This document shows, piece after piece, positions 44,733 through 53,370 of a stretch of 64,000 nt of DNA; positions within the stretch are counted from its first letter, which is position 1, and each line of letters starts with the position of its first letter. This DNA is from Prevotella sp. GTDB lineage: Bacteria > Bacteroidota > Bacteroidia > Bacteroidales > Bacteroidaceae. A model generated the notes under the pieces. It had not been told where the DNA came from. It saw only the letters and a program-made list of their open reading frames with translations, and did no database searches. Made by a program: the position numbers and the translations under genes. Where the stretch lies: assembly GCA_017960525.1 (NCBI GenBank), contig JAGCZA010000107.1:1-64000 (forward strand), read 5' to 3'.

Positions 44733-46886
44733 ATGGCATCATCAAATAAGTTTTTACTTACATTTTTACTCGCATTACTGTGTCTTTCTCTGAATGCACA
44801 GGGATTGTCGAAAGGCGACATTGAAATCAAGTTAAGTAACAGCCCACACCAAGGACGAGTTGTAGTTAGTTATATTAAGAACAATTTTAACGATGGCATC
44901 ATCGTTCGTTTCACAAATGAATATGATACAGGTGGGCCAATATCAATAAGTTTAAAGATGGGAGAACAGAGAACTATTGATATTACATGCAATATTGTAG
45001 AAGCTAAGCCACAAGGTGGCGGGAAGTTTATTGATATAATAAAAAAGCCCAAGCCAAAAGAAGAGAAAGAAAAAGCCGGGACAAAAGAAGAAACTAAAGA
45101 AGAAACTAAAGAAGAAACTAAAGAAGAAACTAAAAAACAAACGCCCGTTCAACCAGTAGCAAATAAGTCCGAGCAGACAAAAAACAAGGATGCAACGGGG
45201 GTTAAGCCAAAATCGAAGATAAAGAAAGACCTTCTTACTATTGAAGATATTGCTCCTGATTTCATTAACCACCTTGAGTCAATTCCTTTTTTATCTTCTT
45301 CAGCAATAGATGAAGAGACGACAATAATAGAGGAACATATCAATAGCCTGAAGAACTGGAAGGACAAGGATGCTTATATAAGAGAGCGCCATCTGAATTC
45401 TTATATAAATACAACACGTGACTCTCTTACTCAGTATTCCAAGAATGCAAACTCTTTGATTACAGGTTATTTAGAGAAATATGGGAAAAGAGAAATTGCC
45501 AATAAGGCAGAATGTATTGACAGCATTCAGACAATCTTAATGAGCAGACTTGGACATCGGGAAGAAAACATCAGCCGATTGTCAGATGAAATAAGCAACC
45601 CATCGGTTACAGAGGCTTTCGATTGGAAAAAGCTGGATTGGAGAAACATAGGAATTGGTGCTGGCCTGTTTCTTTTGCTGATAATTCTGTTTGTGTGGTT
45701 CAGAAAAGCAAGTAAGAAGAATCGTAGTGCCACCACGTCAAGCAACAAGTCCAATGGAACGACGGACGCTTCATCCGCAATAGTCGTCAGGAGAAAGACA
45801 ACTTCGATATTAAGAAAGCAAAGTCTTGAAGATGTTATAGACAACGGTGCATATCTTAAGATTGACTGCGATGATTTCTGTTACGATTCTGCTGTCAGAA
45901 GAATGTACATTAAGAACACCTGCATCAAGGACATCTACAACATGTATGCAGAAGATTTGCGTAATCCCAACACCCCGAAAGAGGACGGATGTATGGTGTT
46001 GGGGCGATGGGTTCAGGATGCGGAGAGCAACGAATATTATGTTTCGTTAGAGCATATAGTCCTTCCTGGCGATGATGCCGTCTTTGCAGAATACGAGTTG
46101 AACTTTGGCGGTAAAATCAAGCTGAAAGTAACAGAGATGTTAAGAAAACTAAGAAGGGAGACGGATTTGCAATATGACCTGACATGTTGGGTTCACTCAC
46201 ATCCTGGACTTGGGGTGTTCTTCAGCAATTCCGACAGTAATGTTCATATGCAGTTAAAGCACCCTACCCGCCCCAACTTCCTGACAGCTATTGTGGTTGA
46301 CATTCTTACTCCTCAACAAGAAATGGGTATCTTCACGTTCAAGCGTGATTCTTCCATCAACTCAAAAGCTGACTTAAAGAAGATGTACTCGCTCGAAGAA
46401 CTCTACAAATGGGCTTTGGAGAGTGACAGAAATTCCTTTAAGCCAGAGGATTATTATAATACTCTTGCGAATGCAAGAAAGCATAACTATAGCTGCTATG
46501 GCATAGAATTGAGTAATGGGGCAATTATTGACATGGGAAAACTTGCAGCAGAGGAATCTAGTGGATTTGTAGGGATGGTTCATGGTTTTGCCAATCAGCA
46601 AGGAATGAAAACTGAGCATGTTGCTGTAACCGTTACTAAGAACGAGGCTGTTCCCGACAACGAATTAGTGGGTTGCTTTATTATGGCTACGCATTGTAGT
46701 ATCCCGTCCATAAGGAAAGCAATAGCAAGTTATATCAATAGAATTAAGTTTGTACTGGTTTACACTTCTGCTGATGGCCTGTTGACATCCATTCCCATTA
46801 TCAACCAGGACATTTGCACTGATGAAAACTGTTATGGAGAACAGATATTAGAGGAACTCAAAATATGGACAAGAAGGAAAAGATAA
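44733..46886 (+). CDS. Membrane-anchored JAMM/MPN+ isopeptidase
   Basis: A 717-aa protein. It has a signal peptide (cleavage near LNAQG, residue 23), a periplasmic part with a 4x EETK repeat, a helical region, and a TM at about 306-325 (IGIGAGLFLLLIILFVWF). The cytosolic part carries a complete JAMM motif: E417 in EDGCMVLG, H488 and H490 in VHSHPG, S498 and D501. Spacing H-x-H-x7-S-x2-D is canonical. In the ubiquitin system such zinc enzymes remove Ubl from targets. About 200 further residues (CYGIELSNGAIIDMG and later) are of unknown fold. Since the Ubl already ends in Gly, deconjugation rather than maturation is the likely role. Confidence 0.88.
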   Translation: MASSNKFLLTFLLALLCLSLNAQGLSKGDIEIKLSNSPHQGRVVVSYIKNNFNDGIIVRFTNEYDTGGPISISLKMGEQRTIDITCNIVEAKPQGGGKFIDIIKKPKPKEEKEKAGTKEETKEETKEETKEETKKQTPVQPVANKSEQTKNKDATGVKPKSKIKKDLLTIEDIAPDFINHLESIPFLSSSAIDEETTIIEEHINSLKNWKDKDAYIRERHLNSYINTTRDSLTQYSKNANSLITGYLEKYGKREIANKAECIDSIQTILMSRLGHREENISRLSDEISNPSVTEAFDWKKLDWRNIGIGAGLFLLLIILFVWFRKASKKNRSATTSSNKSNGTTDASSAIVVRRKTTSILRKQSLEDVIDNGAYLKIDCDDFCYDSAVRRMYIKNTCIKDIYNMYAEDLRNPNTPKEDGCMVLGRWVQDAESNEYYVSLEHIVLPGDDAVFAEYELNFGGKIKLKVTEMLRKLRRETDLQYDLTCWVHSHPGLGVFFSNSDSNVHMQLKHPTRPNFLTAIVVDILTPQQEMGIFTFKRDSSINSKADLKKMYSLEELYKWALESDRNSFKPEDYYNTLANARKHNYSCYGIELSNGAIIDMGKLAAEESSGFVGMVHGFANQQGMKTEHVAVTVTKNEAVPDNELVGCFIMATHCSIPSIRKAIASYINRIKFVLVYTSADGLLTSIPIINQDICTDENCYGEQILEELKIWTRRKR
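45087..45134 (+). repeat. 12-bp tandem repeat (4 copies) in the JAMM gene
   Basis: gaagaaactaaa occurs four times at 45087, 45099, 45111 and 45123, encoding EETK repeats in the periplasmic linker. In-frame copy changes would alter the reach of the linker without breaking the gene. Confidence 0.9.
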
Positions 46887-46888
46887 TC

Positions 46889-49279
46889 ATGAAAAGATTT
46901 GTTACTGTTTTGGCACTTATTGCTGTGGCATTTAACATAAATGCCCAGGACGTAAAACAGATTCAGTTCTGTGACAAAAAATATGAGTATGGAATAGGGA
47001 AAGACAGTATCACTCTTTTCCTTAGGGTGTTGGATAGCGATAACAATCGCTCTACCGAAGTGACGACTGCCGATTTGGAGAAATATTTGGTTGTTTATGA
47101 AAATGACAATAATATCATCTCCAACGACAGAAGGACTTTTTTGTCTTTGAGTTCAGGGCAGAGAATACCTGCAGATTATACTTTTTCGGTGTTGGTTGAT
47201 TTAAGTATACCAAAAGAAGGAAAAGCTCAGATTTTTGATATAATAGGAACCCTCGTGAATAGTGCTTCTGATAGTTGTGTATATTTATCATTCTTTGGTG
47301 ATAATATAACGTCAAGTAAGCTCGTAACGAAGCAGAATTACAAAAAATTGGAGCCTCAATTTCATAAAGGAGCAACTAACAAATTCTTTTATGGTGCCCT
47401 CTATTCAAAACTTGTTGAATTCGGAGGCGGAAATTCGGAATTAGAATCTTCTGTCAGGGTCTTGGAAGATGGCTATTCAAAGAATGGTTCTATTAGAAAA
47501 CGCGCAGGAGAAAATAAGGACAAGAATCTTCTATTTGTATTTACAGAGGGAAGCAAAAGACCTGAGGACGAGGCTATAACTTTTGTTGAGGTGACCGATT
47601 ATCAAAAAGACAGGTCGCACATTGTTCCCAAGGTGTATGCTTTTTATTATACAGGAAATGGATTTGATGATAATGTAAAGCTAACATTTGAAGGTGTAAC
47701 TAACCCACGTGATGATGCGGGACAAATTCTTTCTGACCGGCGTGGAGCATATAAACTGTCAGATGACCTGAATAGTGTTTTGGAAGACTTCCTGCAAGTT
47801 GTTCAAGATGCGATGTATGATTTCGCCTTCATTTATAAGGCAACTGACGGCAAAATATATTCTGGTAAGACAACATACATTGCGGAATGGAAAGGGTCTC
47901 AGATGGGGAGTGGAGTCTATTCCATTGGAACAGCAGAAAATCCTTGGCCCACTCATGAAGAAAGTACGGTAGACACTCTCGTCAAGTATTTGATAGCAAT
48001 TCTTGCAACTTTGCTTTCGATAGTGTTCTTCTTCTGCGTAATGAAGATTCTGATTCCCTATATCAAGTCTAAATCCTTTGCTTTAAAGTATTATAAGAAG
48101 TATGAACCAGAAGCAAATATTCAAAGGCGTATTTGTCACTATTGTAAGCAAGATATACAGCCAGGTCAAATGGTTGTCGTGAAGTGTAAACACATTATGC
48201 ATGTTCATTGTTGGCATCAGAATGGTTATAAATGTGCGGAATATGGCCAGAATTGCAAAATAGGTATTCAAGATCACATAGAATGGAAAGAATTGCTTAC
48301 TATGAGTTCTTTGAGAGACTGCTATCAAACTATTGCGGGTATATGTGCAGGACTTGTAAGTTGGGTTCTTTATGAACTTATGGGAAGAGGTGGTTTCACC
48401 TCATTAGCTACCGGTATCGTAAATGTTTTCTTTACTAACGAAGAACAGCAATTAAACTTGTATGACACCTGTGTCACAAAGGTTTCTGCTTTCTTGACGA
48501 TTGGTTTTCTCTTAGGATTCTTCCTGTCACTCATTTTCAGATATAACGACGAGTATCGGAAAAAGGATTGGAGAATTTATCTCAAAATTGTTGCTCTTTC
48601 ACTACTCTCTGGCATTATTGGTATGCTTTCGTTTGCTATTGGGGCCATCTTGTTCTGTGTGCTGTTGTCGGCAATCAATACGACCTACATTCCTTGGTAC
48701 TGTTCGTTTCCGGCCTATCTCTTGTTCTCTGTTTGTACATCGCTAAGTCTAACTATTAAGTCTTCGATTCCTGCCAAGAGTGCAATGATTGGCGGAGTAT
48801 GTTCTGCAATCATAGGATTCTTTGTGTTATATTTCTCCAGCATAACGAGTTCTCGATATGGATGGATGAATATGTTACTTGACTTTGTTATTTATGGTGG
48901 TGGTCTTGGGGCTTCTCTTGTAACAGTTCGTATGCTTGCAGAAAAATACTTCCTTGTCATACAAAATGGTGTGAAGGCTGGGCAAAGGATTCCTATTCAC
49001 AAATGGATGAACGCTACTGGCGGAGGGAACAAAGTTTCTTTAGGTATGACCGGTGAATGTGAAATTCAAATGAACTGGGAAAAGAGCAATAAAGTGGCGA
49101 AGGAACATGCCCAACTCTTTATAGATCAAGCGAAATCACTTCCGATGATTAAACCTTTGGCTACAGGAGTTATATTCAATACACGTGCAGAACTTCCTGT
49201 CGGGAAACCTTCTGTATTGTCTAATGGCGACACCTTTAAGATAGGCGACACTATATTCCAATATGTAGAAAACGATTAA
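46889..49279 (+). CDS. Polytopic membrane protein with vWA-like, RING-H2-like and FHA domains
   Basis: A 796-aa protein; ATG 46889 is chosen because it lies 2 bp after the JAMM stop and opens a clean signal peptide (cleavage near NAQ). Residues 40-340 resemble a degenerate von Willebrand A fold (YTFSVLVDLS, LLFVFTEG). TM1 is at about 367-392. C416, C419, C433, H435, H438, C441, C449 and C456 follow a RING-H2 order; only the last pair has a longer gap. About six more TMs span 480-690. The C-terminus (about 705-796) looks like an FHA domain (VSLGMTGECEIQM, EHAQLFI, LSNGDTFKIGDTIFQY). RING and FHA should face the cytosol. It could be the E3-like or membrane-hub component; it may also stand in for TssR/TssN. 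Confidence 0.75.
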   Translation: MKRFVTVLALIAVAFNINAQDVKQIQFCDKKYEYGIGKDSITLFLRVLDSDNNRSTEVTTADLEKYLVVYENDNNIISNDRRTFLSLSSGQRIPADYTFSVLVDLSIPKEGKAQIFDIIGTLVNSASDSCVYLSFFGDNITSSKLVTKQNYKKLEPQFHKGATNKFFYGALYSKLVEFGGGNSELESSVRVLEDGYSKNGSIRKRAGENKDKNLLFVFTEGSKRPEDEAITFVEVTDYQKDRSHIVPKVYAFYYTGNGFDDNVKLTFEGVTNPRDDAGQILSDRRGAYKLSDDLNSVLEDFLQVVQDAMYDFAFIYKATDGKIYSGKTTYIAEWKGSQMGSGVYSIGTAENPWPTHEESTVDTLVKYLIAILATLLSIVFFFCVMKILIPYIKSKSFALKYYKKYEPEANIQRRICHYCKQDIQPGQMVVVKCKHIMHVHCWHQNGYKCAEYGQNCKIGIQDHIEWKELLTMSSLRDCYQTIAGICAGLVSWVLYELMGRGGFTSLATGIVNVFFTNEEQQLNLYDTCVTKVSAFLTIGFLLGFFLSLIFRYNDEYRKKDWRIYLKIVALSLLSGIIGMLSFAIGAILFCVLLSAINTTYIPWYCSFPAYLLFSVCTSLSLTIKSSIPAKSAMIGGVCSAIIGFFVLYFSSITSSRYGWMNMLLDFVIYGGGLGASLVTVRMLAEKYFLVIQNGVKAGQRIPIHKWMNATGGGNKVSLGMTGECEIQMNWEKSNKVAKEHAQLFIDQAKSLPMIKPLATGVIFNTRAELPVGKPSVLSNGDTFKIGDTIFQYVEND

Positions 49280-49300
49280 TAAATAAAAATTAATAATATT

Positions 49301-50041
49301 ATGAAGAAATTTTTTTCTTTAGTTGCATTCCTTACTATTTCCGTAACAGGATTTGCACAGGACGTGGACAACTTTGAAGTTGGCCCATATGAAGTAGATT
49401 ACAAAGGTTCTGGTGATTACAAGTTTCGGCTGCGCAAGGGCGTTGACTTGTATGAATACTTTGGCTTAAAAAAGGATACGACCATTCAGGTTGTTGATGC
49501 ACCCACATCACCGATAAAAGGAGCATTTCAATTGAATGTTTTTATGAGCATTCCCCGTTTTGTGGTTAATGGTGTGTCTAACGTTTGGGGAATTGATGGT
49601 GCCTGGAAACAAAAGATAGGACAACAATTATACTTTAATGCAGGGCTTTCCGTTGCTCTTTCAATAGGAAAATATGGAGAAGCATATCAAAACTATAATG
49701 ATTGGGAAGACGGAGACTTTTCAGAAACTATGCTTGAAATAGGTGTTCCTCTTTCTGTTGAGCTTTGCAATTTAGACCACAAAAAGGCCACCATATATGG
49801 TGGAGTCGGAGTCGTTCCAACAGTCTATACTGGTGGAAAAGACGAAGCTGGTGATAGCAAATCTGGCTTGTTTATTGCACCAAGAATAGATATAGGAGGT
49901 TATTTGCCTATTGGCAAGCAGTTAGTTCGTTTAGGTGGATTCGCTCAATACGACATCAATTGCTCAGGGGGTGATTACGATATATTTAAGGAACGAATTG
50001 GTCGGTTCTTTATTGGCGCAAACATCGGTTTGGTTTTTTAG
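49301..50041 (+). CDS. Outer-membrane beta-barrel protein
   Basis: A 246-aa protein with a signal peptide (cleavage near GFAQD, residue 20). From about residue 75 it shows alternating amphipathic strands (LYFNAGLSVALSIG, LFIAPRIDIGGYLPIG) and ends in FFIGANIGLVF. A terminal Phe is typical of BAM substrates. It probably forms a small 8-stranded barrel, and is the only clear outer-membrane protein in the island, so it may anchor the apparatus there. Confidence 0.7.
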   Translation: MKKFFSLVAFLTISVTGFAQDVDNFEVGPYEVDYKGSGDYKFRLRKGVDLYEYFGLKKDTTIQVVDAPTSPIKGAFQLNVFMSIPRFVVNGVSNVWGIDGAWKQKIGQQLYFNAGLSVALSIGKYGEAYQNYNDWEDGDFSETMLEIGVPLSVELCNLDHKKATIYGGVGVVPTVYTGGKDEAGDSKSGLFIAPRIDIGGYLPIGKQLVRLGGFAQYDINCSGGDYDIFKERIGRFFIGANIGLVF

Positions 50042-50059
50042 TAATTGAAAAACGACATC

Positions 50060-51259
50060 ATGCAGCAAGAAAAGAAATATGAATGGGGAGAGGGGGTTTT
50101 CACTCTCCTTTCTTGGTTCAAAAAAGACAAAGTCAAGAATGCTCGTGTCCTGGTTGCAGGAGCAGGCGCTTTGGGGAATGAGGTTGTAAAAGATTTGGCT
50201 CTATTTGGAGTCGGACACATATACGTAGTCGATTTTGACCAAATAGAGATTTCCAATCTTACTCGTTCAGTATTATTCAGAGAAGAAGATGCTTACAATC
50301 ATTCCTACAAAGCAGAAATTGTAGCAAAACGGGCGATGGAAATAAATCCTCAAATCAAAGTAACTCCAATTGTTGGTAACCTTTTCTCTGAAGTTGGCTT
50401 TGGATTATATCGCGCTGTTGATGTAATTATAGGATGTCTTGATAGCCGAATGGCTCGCTATCTTCTAAATAGATTATGTATGCGAGCTGGAAAGACGTGG
50501 ATTGATGGTAGCATTGAAAATCTAACTGGAGCTGTAAAGGTCTATACACCAGGAATAAATTGTTATGAGTGCGGACTATCAAGAGAAGAGTTTAATATCA
50601 TCATGCTGAGAACAGGCTGTGCAGATGTCGTTCGTGCACAGACTTCTGCTGGCAGAGTAGCAACTACACCTATTAGTGCGTCAATAATTGGAGCCATGCA
50701 AGTCCAAGAGGCTATGAAAATTATACACCTTGACTCAGAAAACAGTGCACAATTCAAAACGCTTCAAGGGAAGATGCTGCGTTATGAGGGAATGACAAAC
50801 AGCATGAATATATACAAATTTTCATCTTGGAAAAAGAAATGTCCAGCTCACGAGCAATGGCAAGACATAATGGACGGGAAAGAATTGTCCGCAATAATGA
50901 CTATTAAGGATGTTTTAAAATACTTGAAGTCATTACTTGATGTCAAAACGCTGGAAATCAATATGTTGAACAATAAGTTTATAGACAAAATTGTCTCTGA
51001 TAAGCCTGAGAAAGAGTTTAATGTGATGATTCCAGAATCGAAACTTGATGAATATATTAACAGCAATGCGGAGTTGCGGAAGTTGAGTTACCGCACTATA
51101 TTCCACAAATCTTTCTTTGAAAATATTGATTCCAATTTCCCTTATAAAGATCTTACCTTACAACAAATCGGCATACCTCTATTTGACGTGATTCAGGTTT
51201 CTACCGAAAAAGGACTGTATTACGTTGAACTAACAGGTGATGCCAAACTTTTCCTCTGA
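50060..51259 (+). CDS. E1-like Ubl-activating enzyme (ThiF/MoeB/Uba superfamily)
   Basis: A 399-aa protein from ATG 50060 (the upstream TTG 50045 is less likely). The adenylation domain is complete: G34-A-G36-A-L-G39 (GxGxxG), D58-F-D60, N66, R69, K84 and the CLDSR segment with D128. C168/C171 with C261/H264 form a likely zinc site. C187 (RTGCAD) precedes the crossover TTP and is the best candidate for the thioester Cys. The last 125 residues end in LQQIGIPLFDVIQVS, reminiscent of the ubiquitin-fold domain by which eukaryotic E1s recruit E2. It should adenylate Gly108 of the Ubl. Gene lies 5 bp before tssG. Confidence 0.9.
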   Translation: MQQEKKYEWGEGVFTLLSWFKKDKVKNARVLVAGAGALGNEVVKDLALFGVGHIYVVDFDQIEISNLTRSVLFREEDAYNHSYKAEIVAKRAMEINPQIKVTPIVGNLFSEVGFGLYRAVDVIIGCLDSRMARYLLNRLCMRAGKTWIDGSIENLTGAVKVYTPGINCYECGLSREEFNIIMLRTGCADVVRAQTSAGRVATTPISASIIGAMQVQEAMKIIHLDSENSAQFKTLQGKMLRYEGMTNSMNIYKFSSWKKKCPAHEQWQDIMDGKELSAIMTIKDVLKYLKSLLDVKTLEINMLNNKFIDKIVSDKPEKEFNVMIPESKLDEYINSNAELRKLSYRTIFHKSFFENIDSNFPYKDLTLQQIGIPLFDVIQVSTEKGLYYVELTGDAKLFL

Positions 51260-51264
51260 TACGG

Positions 51265-52146
51265 ATGCTACCTAAGAATATTCCTGGAGATATTAATATA
51301 GAGCTGTTGCTTTCGTACTTTACTGAGGGGACTTGTAAAGTTGCATTTAAGGGATTGCATAAACGCAATTCCTATAATGACATTATAGAAGTCGAAGAGA
51401 GAAGAGACGGTTCACTGCTGTTTGGCATTGGTAGGAATAGCTTGTATAATTCTCTGCCAGAATTTATGTTCCATTCAGTTGATCGATTTGACAATATACC
51501 AAAGACGGAGGAGAAAGAACGTTTCGCTGAGGAATATCAAAAGCAGGAACAAGAAAAAGAAAACGCATATAGATTTTTTGAGCCGTTAGATTTGCTGTTG
51601 TTGAAGTTACGCGTGTCGATAAGAGAGAAACTACATGAATATGTTGAGCATAACAAGGTCTTGACAGTTATTATCGGCGACACTCTTACAGAAGAACAAA
51701 AGTCTAACCGTTTTATAAAGCATTCCCTTATATTTATCCCCGCATGTAAAAATATCAGAGGTGATAAAACACTGTTAACGTTAATGCTTCGCAAGATTTT
51801 CATGGAAGAAGGATTGAAAACCGAGAAACGACGTGAAACTATTCTATATACGGATTCTGAACCAAGATATGCAGATGGAGTGGGAGCTTTACTTGGCGAC
51901 AGCTATGTAGGGAACACTTTCGATGAGGATACGACAATATACGATATACATTATTGGTCTGAAGATGATTGTGATGAATATTTTCTTAAGTTTATAGATG
52001 ATATTGAGTTGTTCAGGCGTTTCATTCAAGACTACTTTATAGCCATTGAAGAAACCTTGCACTTTAACATTTGTAAGGATGATGTACCTCTTCGGCTTTC
52101 AGACGATGCCGTATTCAATTATCTAAACTTTAATACAAACATATAG
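51265..52146 (+). CDS. tssG: T6SS baseplate protein, TssG-like
   Basis: A 293-aa soluble protein. The segment FGIGRNSLYNSLPEFMFHSVDRFDN resembles the conserved N-terminal region of Bacteroidales TssG, and a long charged helix follows at 90-110. The rest is divergent. Assignment rests on that motif, on length near 300 aa, and on its place directly before tssK, tssE and tssF. TssG and TssF form the wedge of the baseplate. A different baseplate-associated role is possible. Confidence 0.6.
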   Translation: MLPKNIPGDINIELLLSYFTEGTCKVAFKGLHKRNSYNDIIEVEERRDGSLLFGIGRNSLYNSLPEFMFHSVDRFDNIPKTEEKERFAEEYQKQEQEKENAYRFFEPLDLLLLKLRVSIREKLHEYVEHNKVLTVIIGDTLTEEQKSNRFIKHSLIFIPACKNIRGDKTLLTLMLRKIFMEEGLKTEKRRETILYTDSEPRYADGVGALLGDSYVGNTFDEDTTIYDIHYWSEDDCDEYFLKFIDDIELFRRFIQDYFIAIEETLHFNICKDDVPLRLSDDAVFNYLNFNTNI

Positions 52147-52148
52147 TT

Positions 52149-53363
52149 ATGACTAAAAGAATATGCTGGAAAAAGGGTATGAGGCTGACAGATGAGATTT
52201 TAAGAGCCTCTGGTGACTGCACGTTAGAGCTTGTGGGCAACTCGTTAGCATTGGCTGCAGCAGGAAGATTCGGTCTTTTGCCGTCAACGCCATTTGATTT
52301 GTCTGTCAATATTTCAAAAGGACTTGTCGATGTTGAGTCGCTAAATTGTACGGCTGTTACTAAAGGTGGCAATGTTATCGATGCTCACTATGACACAAAA
52401 TTCTCGAATTCGTTTGATACCCGAATCCAAATACCAGAAGGGAGTGGCGAAAAAGAATTCGTATTGACAATTAACCATACTGGTCAATGGAAAGATTCAA
52501 ATGATGGCTATGAAGAGCCTGTTTATTCTTTCTCTTTGATGGCTTTAAGCAGTGCTATACCATCCAACTCTCTTCCCATTGCAAGAATCGTTGATGAATA
52601 CGGTTGGCGCTTAGATGATTTAGATTTTGTACCTCCATGCCTCTTTGTTTCTTCCCATCAAAAGTATAACGATTTGTTGAAAAGATTCTCCGAAGTACTT
52701 TCTGAAATTGACAACAAAGCAAAGAAACTCCTTCATTCCAACGGTAAGGATGTTATTCGTACATTCTGGCCCATCGTTCAACAGTTGATGATTACCGTCA
52801 ACAAAGAACAAGATATGATGACGCCGATGGGATTGTTAGCAAATGTTCAGAAGTGTGTCAGTGCTTTTACTTGTGCCTGTGAATTAGACGATTATATTGA
52901 CTTGGCTGATGCCGATAATTATTGGAGCTACATATATGCACCATATAACTACAAAGATTCTTACCAAAGAATAAGGGAAGGCATAGATTTGTGCTTTTCT
53001 ATAAACGATAAGGTTAGTAAGTTCAACGAAGGCCCTCAAGTCCCGTCAACTATAGAGGCTCCGACTATTGAAAACTCGCAATTAATCAAAAGATGTACAA
53101 ATAGTACGGCAAGGGTTCAAGTCACAAACAGCGTCTCTGGCGCAACCATCTATTATTCTATTGATGGAAGCGAGCCGTCTCAAATCCTAAAGGGTCAAAC
53201 TATACAACTTGAAAGCGGTTTCAATAATTCCAGAAAGAGAGAGCCAGATAAGGTTGTTATGGTAAAGGTAAAAGCCGTTCTGAATGGGATAAGTAGTCAT
53301 ACAAACTCTTATGCAATTACCATGCAGAAAGACATTGATCGTTGGTCGGGCTGGATAGTATAA
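52149..53363 (+). CDS. tssK: T6SS baseplate-membrane connector TssK with extra C-terminal domain
   Basis: A 404-aa protein. N-terminal CWKKGMRLTDEILRASGD, then LALAAAGRFGLLPSTPFDLSVNI and SLPIARIVDEYGWRLDDLDFVPPCL, are hallmark TssK segments. A four-helix region follows (residues 175-290). After about residue 300 there is an added beta-rich domain (VSGATIYYSIDGSEPSQ) like chitobiase C-terminal Ig-like domains; this takes the place of the small receptor-binding domain that in proteobacteria contacts TssL/TssM. TssK links baseplate to membrane complex, so this swap fits the absence of TssJLM. Confidence 0.82.
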   Translation: MTKRICWKKGMRLTDEILRASGDCTLELVGNSLALAAAGRFGLLPSTPFDLSVNISKGLVDVESLNCTAVTKGGNVIDAHYDTKFSNSFDTRIQIPEGSGEKEFVLTINHTGQWKDSNDGYEEPVYSFSLMALSSAIPSNSLPIARIVDEYGWRLDDLDFVPPCLFVSSHQKYNDLLKRFSEVLSEIDNKAKKLLHSNGKDVIRTFWPIVQQLMITVNKEQDMMTPMGLLANVQKCVSAFTCACELDDYIDLADADNYWSYIYAPYNYKDSYQRIREGIDLCFSINDKVSKFNEGPQVPSTIEAPTIENSQLIKRCTNSTARVQVTNSVSGATIYYSIDGSEPSQILKGQTIQLESGFNNSRKREPDKVVMVKVKAVLNGISSHTNSYAITMQKDIDRWSGWIV

Positions 53364-53370
53364 AGACGCT

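Noticed and set aside
45087-45134. The 4x12-bp repeat as a phase-variable switch
   Set aside because: The unit is a multiple of three, so copy changes only alter linker length.
41437-51259. Reading the Ubl/E1/E2/JAMM set as a CBASS or Bil defence operon inserted in the T6SS
   Set aside because: There is no cGAS-like nucleotidyltransferase or CBASS effector, the genes are interleaved with T6SS envelope genes, and JAMM and RING proteins are membrane-integrated.
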